DNA from: Acanthaster planci
Lineage: Eukaryota; Echinodermata; Asteroidea; Valvatida; Acanthasteridae
Assembly (NCBI RefSeq): GCF_001949145.1
Contig: NW_019091545.1
Span: forward strand, 253,537-311,942
Direction of reading: 5' to 3'
DNA: 58,406 nucleotides
This document shows positions 33,201-58,406 of the stretch, piece after piece. The position numbers and the translations under genes were made by a program. Each line of letters opens with the position of its first letter. Positions within the stretch are counted from its first letter, which is position 1. The notes under the pieces are model-generated. The model did no database searches, had not been told where the DNA came from, and saw only the letters and a list, made by a program, of their open reading frames with translations.

Positions 33201-35759
33201 ATGACAGAGAATCAATCCCAATATGGTCATAATATTACAAACTTCAAAGAGGGAAATTGCAAATCACACAACGCCATTGCTAATTTCACGTTTCACTGAA
33301 ATCATCACGACTACACTTAATATTATGACAACATTATACATATAAATATTTAGAATATTTGGGCATTGATCAGATAAGATAAAGTACATAGATTTAACAG
33401 AAAAGTAAACAATGAAAATTAAATCAGCAAATTTATAAGGAACCTCCCAGAGGAACACACCTATGAACATAATACGTATTCAATAGAAAATACAAAAACT
33501 TATGTAAATACAATGCATAAAATGAAGATTCAGAAGTTGTTATACACTGAATACCAGGTTAAAAAAATGGGAAAATTAGTATAAAAAGTTGCTGACATAA
33601 ACACAGAGGGCAAACACTTAAATGTAAAATGTTACACATGTAACTTACTGTATTACACATAGTCAAAAGAAAAACAAACAGATAATCAAACAAAATAACA
33701 TACATTAAGTAAAGATTTATCCATGCAGAAAACAAACAGGAAGTGAACACTGTTGAATCAATCACTGAGCAAGGAACAGATCAGTGTGAACATTGCATCT
33801 TCAAAAGAAAATAACAAGTTTAAATAAGTTCCATTCATAGGATAATAAGCTTAGGGGGGAGTACAATAAATTTGTGCAAGGTTCAAGACTGCGCTTATTA
33901 AACATTACCATGCCTCAGCCGGAGCCTGACCTAGTTACTGTCAGACAGTAGGCCTTGGGGGCAGTGTCCTAATTCAAATAAAATTCTCTGCCAGGCTAAG
34001 GCACTTAAAAAGTACCCCTACAAATTCTTTCAAAAATAGGGGTCTGTGTGGGCCACGAAATTGTGGGATTGTGTAAGTAAGGCCTAGGATCACCTCTATA
34101 GATTCAGAAGCACCCGTCTTGGGGCAAAGCAGACAAAAACGTGATTGAAAATTTGTCAGAAGAGCCTGAGAAAGGTGTGGGGTGACATTTAAAAAATGGC
34201 TGCTGAGAAGACTTGGGAACATTCACATTTGTTTGTTCATTGGTTAACCTACTCAAATTTGAAAATGAAATGAAATGAAATCTGAAGGACCGAACTACCC
34301 CCAGAAATGTGGGGTCCGATGTCCAGCCACGCCCTGCTCCCACGGAGTGGACGTTGGACCCTACAGTTCTGGGGGTAGGACCAAAGGGGGAACAACACAT
34401 TATTTTTTTGTTTGAGAGGCCTCAGGGCCTTTATTTGCCTGTCATGGGGCTCCAAACTTGGTTGATATTACACTGTTTTCAATGGAGCTTGAACTGGTTC
34501 AGTGCACCGAATGTTGGTCATGTCATCCCTGAGTCAACTCGTCCCCTAGTCAAGTCGTCCACCATATAAATAATTACATTATGAAAATAATTTTACTGCA
34601 GTTATTTATTTTTTTTGGGGGGGGGGTTAGTTTATTTGTCTTCTTTTTTACTTCTCAATTTTTTAATGGGGTAATTTATTTTAGGGGGGGGAATTTATAA
34701 AAAAAAAATTCTTTTCAAGTTTTTACTGGGGTAGTTTATTTTTTCTTTTATTGGGATATTTTTTATTTATTTTATTTAAGTTATTTATTTTTATTTCATT
34801 TAATAATTATATATTAATAATCAAAATATCCAACAGGACTGAGCTATCTCAGAAAGAGCTGGTTGGTTTGACGACTCAGGCCCCGTTTGCTTAATGCTAT
34901 GGTCAAGTGAGATGCTTGCATTTGGCAAGGAGATCAGACGTGCTCAGCTCGCCCACTGGGAGCACACCCAGTGCAAAAATAGCTACCCCTACATGAACAA
35001 AACCAACTTAAACCTTTTGAAACAACCTGATTTTCCTAGTCATTTTAAAACTAAAATGTATTTCCGCATTACTGATTTCAGAAAGTTATTTAAATAAACC
35101 GGAAATGACTACTGGCAAATTCGAAATTTAAAGATGTTCAAATTGCTTTGATAATTCAAAGAATAAGCCTAAGGCCTATGTGCTGTTACATAGTACATTG
35201 GCACACAACAGGAATTGCCTTTTAATAAATATTTTGTGTGGCACGTCTTTGCCACCATAGATTTCAAAAGCGAGCACAGTAGCACCACAGAACGAATGAA
35301 AATTGTGAATGAATGAGTATATGTATGTACAAGTCTCTGTCTTGTTTTCTTTCTCTATTTTACGTGTTGATGTACCTAAAAAAGAAAAGGAAAATTATAC
35401 ATACTTTCATAGATAACACTTGGGGGACGACTTGACCCGGGGACAATTTGACTTGGGGACGATTTGACCCGGGGACGACTTGACCAGGGTTTCAATTTTG
35501 GGGGGCGACTTGACTCGGGGGACGACATGACCCGTTTCCCAGTGCACCTTTGCCTTGTCCATGTTGTCCGTATGTGCCGTACCAAATGTTAGTAGGCCTA
35601 GTAGTAACCATGATGTAGTAACACACAGCCTCGACTGGTTAATGAACTTTAGCTTTGGTGGTAGGCAATATTTAACTTTGATTTCACTTACATTCCAGCC
35701 ATGAACATGCCAATGGTGAAGAGAGTCGTTGTCAATGATAGAATCTGCATCCACTCCAT
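30224..35759 (-). CDS. SLC50A1: SWEET sugar transporter (SLC50A1-like)
   Basis: Six minus-strand exons, in transcript order 35,759-35,692, 33,181-33,104, 32,557-32,434, 31,693-31,532, 30,957-30,838 and 30,313-30,224, stay in frame and encode 213 residues from ATG to TAG. The protein follows the seven-helix SWEET plan of two MtN3 repeats joined by a linker helix. Diagnostic segments are NVMFLPFLMTNLNN, SYGYLKSDPTIITVNAVGS, VLMYISPLAEI (the proline in helix 5), SISLPLTISTLCASSLWVLY and VPNVPGVFSSLFRIFLLWKY. SWEETs passively move hexoses across plasma or Golgi membranes. Animals usually have one copy. The exon 3 donor used here (CGG|GTACGA) gives the best family alignment; in-frame donors up to 33 bases further on are possible. 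Introns 1 and 4 carry transposons. Confidence 0.9.
31003..31161. mobile_element. 159-bp hAT-type MITE with 8-bp target-site duplication
   Basis: The ends CAGAGGCGTAGC and GCTACGCCACTG are inverted terminal repeats of the CAG-N-G hAT type. CCAGGACA flanks both sides perfectly (30,995-31,002 and 31,162-31,169). It sits in SWEET intron 4, 45 bases upstream of the acceptor of exon 5. It has a G-run and a T-run inside and no coding capacity. Confidence 0.92.
33182..34294. other. SWEET intron 1, 3' part
   Basis: AT-rich intron sequence without recognisable exons on either strand. The short open frames at 33,264-33,765 are low-complexity and lack splice context. Confidence 0.4.
34295..34378. repeat. 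84-base near-perfect hairpin in SWEET intron 1
   Basis: The 30-base arms CTACCCCCAGAA...GATGTCC (34,295-34,324) and GGACGTTGGACC...GGGGGTAG (34,349-34,378) pair with four differences, three of which are G-U wobbles if the plus strand is RNA. The loop is 24 bases. It is related to the hairpin at 26,620. Confidence 0.8.
34509..35539. mobile_element. 1,031-bp foldback element with 9-bp target-site duplication
   Basis: CAGTGCACC occurs on both sides (34,500-34,508 and 35,540-35,548). The termini are inverted (GAATGTTGGTCATGTCATCCC against GGAAACGGGTCATGTCGTCCC from the other end, split by me to the flank). Subterminal repeats of GTCAAGTCGTCCCC follow, twice on the left and five or six times in inverted orientation on the right (35,427-35,530). 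The centre is AT-rich with long T- and G-runs. A 9-bp duplication points to a Mutator-like or hAT-like transposase in trans. Confidence 0.85.
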
Positions 35760-36728
35760 TTTGGTGATGATCTGAATTAACAGAACGTCGAATAATATTA
35801 ATTAAGGCCTAGGCCTACTGACAAAAATTCATTCAGAAATTTTACATTCAAGCGCCACGTACATCTGTTTGTTTCCAATGAAGAGCCCAACCGATAGGGC
35901 TAGGGCTTTCATACTCCGTGCCGCTAATAATATTAGGTGAAGAGCCACAGCCGTAGATAAAAATTCTAGTCTGATAGCATGGGCTTTCCGTCGAAATTGA
36001 CTCTATTTGATGCTGCTGCTGATGAAATGGATGCAAGACTTTGGGGGAAAGGCGGGGACACCAATCCGTAATAATTACACATGTATGAGTTGTGATTGAG
36101 GCATAACGTAGAGTTCTTTTTCAAAACAGATCAGCCCCCCCCCCAAAAAAAAACTGAAAAAGACAAGCTTTGATTTACCTGTTGGTGAGAATGATCCCTG
36201 CAACGGGTTGGGGATTAGGGGCATCCTACGGACCCCGGTCTTTACCAATCGGACCCCTCCCCATGACATGACGTCAGAGCTGGGGCAGACATGGGGTGTT
36301 TTAACCCTCCCCCCCCCGGGACACCTAACTTTTGACTGGGAACGCATGGGCCATCAAACATTCTCCTTAAAGATGACGAGAAACGCAAATTTTGAGGTTA
36401 TTTTTAACATTCAAAACGCAAAAATTAAGAATAAAAGGAACAGATCACGAGTTAAAGGGAAATGGAAGCAGTTCAATTAAGAAAATTAAAATGCGCTGGA
36501 TGTTACCTGAAAGGCAGTACACGTTAACAACAGTAAAACAAAGAAAAGTTATTTAAACCATAAGAATCAATCATGATGGTTTTGTAAAAACTACAAGACG
36601 TTAGCCTAGTTCCTTCCTGCACCCTTGAAAGGAAAGAAACAGAAACCTTAAGATAAGCGTTAAAGAAGGCAAGCACTATCTTGAACTTTTATGCCAAATT
36701 TTTGTTGACAAAATACGAGAAAAAAATT
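35760..36728. other. Intergenic region between SWEET and tRNA-Val
   Basis: This should contain the SWEET promoter (minus strand, just right of 35,759). No TATA box was recognised. No other gene was seen. Confidence 0.4.
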
Positions 36729-36733
36729 AAAAA
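36729..36733 (-). terminator. RNA polymerase III terminator of tRNA-Val
   Basis: On the minus strand TTTTT occurs 4 bases after the tRNA 3' end (reading AGCTTTTT), followed by a second run, TTTTTT. This is the normal Pol III stop. Confidence 0.8.
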
Positions 36734-36737
36734 GCTT

Positions 36738-36809
36738 GTTTTCGCCCGGGGTCGAACCGGGGACCTTGCGCGTGTGAGGCGCACGTGATAACCACTACAC
36801 TACGAAAAC
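36738..36809 (-). tRNA. tRNA-Val (anticodon CAC)
   Basis: A 72-nt cloverleaf on the minus strand: acceptor GTTTTCG pairs with CGAAAAC; the D-arm has the A-box TAGTGTAGTGG; the anticodon loop is CCTCACACG with CAC; the T-arm is CCCGG-TTCGACC-CCGGG with a good B-box. It has no intron and no encoded CCA. The acceptor pairs are complete, so the gene should be functional. It lies between the divergent SWEET and CHD1 genes. Confidence 0.95.
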
Positions 36810-37950
36810 TTCGTGCAAGGAAGTGTAATTCTAAACAACTTATACCTTGTATAAAATGTTCAATACTACTGCGCAAGCGCGTGGCTTGTTTGCGAAATGA
36901 ACGCATGCGCATTAATGAAAATGTAATAATATGGCGTCGGATATTGAAAAATTGTTTTTCTTGGACAGGTCGCGGATTGAGGTGATTTTTTTTTAATCTG
37001 CATGGTAGTTTTCATCCCCAAAGTGTGTTACATCTGATATCTTATATGTTAAGTATAATATGAAGGACGTTTAGAGCTCATTATCTGCTCAAAATGTCTG
37101 TTAATATTACGGTAATTATGCAGCGATTTTTCAGCGAGCTCCGTTGGAAAGGTTGGAAGTCATCTTTGTCGTCTTCGAGGAACCATCAATAAATTTAACT
37201 TTGAATTCGTTCGAGTTTATTGAAATAAAACAACACCATTTTTTCGATTGTCAACAGAGGATGAACATATATTTTCCTGTTTGAGTTATCACGTCAATGT
37301 GAAATTCCATCTGAACCCAGTGCCATCTACATTGGAAGCAAGGGTGCGGTGCGTCGCATCAAAAATGAACCAGGTCAACTTTCACTTTCTGATTTTTAAT
37401 CCGTATTTTCCACGTTTTATCGCAAATATTTCTAGCTGGATTCCTATGCATGAGCTAAACAATACCCAGGCATGTGTATGAAATGTTATTTTGCTTTTTG
37501 AGGTCTTTTTATTTTACAACAATCGCCTATTTTTCGTTCGGTCACTTTGTTTTTCTGCTGTCTCTTCCCGCGTCAACGTGGTTGCCATCATTTCTCCATA
37601 GGAATACGTTGAAAACCAAGCGTCGTCTGCTCCGCTCTGCATGCAATTCCATGCATGTATTAATGTGTGTTTGCCTTCCTTTCCTTGTCACTGCGTTTCC
37701 ACACCAGTACCCTTTTTTATCCCCCGATGGGTATCGGGGTTTTCCACCAAAACAACCCGTAAATCCGCACGTATTGCCACCCTCTTCACCGGCCAGCACG
37801 CTGCCTGTCTCCACCGCCGCTATGTTACTAACCACCGCCCCGCTACCGACTGATTTACCGGGCACACCGCCGTTCATCTATACCCCTTCCAAACATCACC
37901 AACATCTCCAGGTTTCCCAGCGAGACAGATCATCTGATGAAGAGGATAAA
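36810..37950. other. Upstream region of CHD1
   Basis: Likely holds the CHD1 promoter and 5' UTR. An open frame in phase with CHD1 extends upstream from 37,951 to 37,474 without a stop, and a possible splice acceptor (CATCTCCAG) ends at 37,911. The true 5' exon structure is unsettled. A CCCGATGGGTATCGGGG hairpin lies at about 37,723. Confidence 0.4.
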
Positions 37951-57488
<19,538 letters not shown>

Positions 57489-57534
57489 GTAAGGCCCACA
57501 TCTCTCTCTCTAGCATGTTACCACTTCCTCAGGG

Positions 57535-57800
57535 GTGATTGGTTGATTAGTTGGTTGATGGGCTGACTAGATAGGCGAATCGGTTGATCAATTAGTGGGT
57601 TGATTGTGGTGATTGAGTTAACCACCTGAGAGTTCATTAGTTGATCGGCTGATCAGCTGATTGGTTGGTAAGTTAATCAGTTGAGTAGTTGGTTAATTGA
57701 CTAGTTGATTGATGGACCATTTACTGGGTTGATCAGTTGATCAATAGAACATTTGATTGTTTGACTAGTTCATTAATTGCTCAATATATCAGTTGATGTT
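57535..57800. repeat. Degenerate TTGA/TTGG tetranucleotide-rich tract
   Basis: About 260 bases consist of TTGATTAGTTGGTTGATGGG-like variants (GTTGATCAG, AGTTGGTTAATTG). It is a decayed simple repeat in or after the CHD1 3' region. Confidence 0.7.
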
Positions 57801-58325
57801 ATGATTAGGTTGATGTGTTGATGTTATGTGCTGAATGCCGTTTTTCTATTTTGACTTCTGGAGCATGTATCGGTTTTATTTTTCTGTGTAGTTCGTGCCT
57901 GTGATCAACTAATGTTGAGTGCACTTTTGATTAATTTGTTGTGTAGACATTGATACAGGAAGAGATTTAAGGGTAACATTGGGTATCATTTAATTGTAGA
58001 TGGTCATTTCAAACAATCTTAAAGTCACAATAGTTTTCCAAGCATGATTTGTTTTGCATGGATTGAAATGAATAACTTTGAATGTTTTTATGTTCCCAAG
58101 ACTTTAGCATTCAAATAAACCTGTGTTTGGGCTTGATTGTCCGAATTGTTTATCTTAGACCCAATCCACTAACAGTTATCTTCATCTCATTCTTTGGATT
58201 GATTTTTCTGATGTGTGTCTAACTACAAGTGAGCAGATTCATGATGGAACATTTAGCCCAAGTTGGCAGTTGTTCTCTGCCCCGGAAGCATCTTTCATTT
58301 TAATCTGAAACTTTTATGCAGGTTA

Positions 58326-58406
58326 TCCTGCTGTGGTCTGTCACAATTCATTGATGGTCCTCCTGCTGTGGTCTGTCACAGTTCATTGACAGTCCTCCTG
58401 CTGTAG
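58326..58406. repeat. 35-bp minisatellite, cut by the window end
   Basis: Units of 35 bases beginning TCCTGCTGTGGTCTGTCACA occur at 58,326 and 58,361, and a third begins at 58,396 and runs off the window. The two full units differ at about three positions. Confidence 0.85.

Overview
This is eukaryotic, animal nuclear DNA. Coding sequence is split into short exons with GT/AG borders and matching codon phases, introns and intergenic stretches are AT-rich, and many short non-autonomous DNA transposons (foldbacks and MITEs) lie in the non-coding DNA. A TNF-receptor-like gene, IFI6/27-like genes, a B-box/NHL protein, a single SWEET gene and a compact CHD1 gene (introns mostly 0.2-1.5 kb) together suggest an invertebrate, most likely a marine deuterostome such as an echinoderm, hemichordate or amphioxus. 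The species cannot be fixed from sequence alone.

Layout: (1) 71-5828, + strand: the 3' part of a TNF-receptor-superfamily gene with cysteine-rich exons, one transmembrane helix and a long cytoplasmic tail carrying a tandem QTD repeat. (2) 5.8-13.1 kb: gene-poor, with a 904-bp foldback element and relatives. (3) 13.2-29 kb: two copies of a small IFI6/27 (ISG12)-like gene. They form a duplicated block about 13 kb apart. Between them lie a B-box/coiled-coil/NHL gene and an unidentified multi-pass membrane ORF. (4) 30.2-35.8 kb, minus strand: a complete six-exon SWEET sugar transporter gene, invaded by a hAT-type MITE and a 1-kb foldback element, each with a clear target-site duplication. (5) 36,738-36,809, minus strand: a tRNA-Val(CAC) gene. 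(6) 37,951 to beyond 57,488, + strand: the chromatin remodeller CHD1 in at least 35 exons, with tandem chromodomains, a two-lobed Snf2 ATPase, a SANT-SLIDE region and the C-terminal helical domain. The last exon(s) are uncertain.

The left half is enriched for gene families linked to innate immunity or cell death in other animals (TNFR, IFI6/27, TRIM-like). It is repeat-rich and has a recent-looking local duplication. The right half holds housekeeping genes (SWEET, tRNA, CHD1) in conserved single-copy form. The most unusual items are the cytoplasmic repeat array of the receptor, the IFI6/27 duplication whose non-coding flank is strikingly conserved, the unknown membrane ORF between the copies, and a set of nearly perfect RNA-like hairpins. 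All exon borders were read by eye from splice consensus and frame continuity. Nothing was checked against transcripts or databases.
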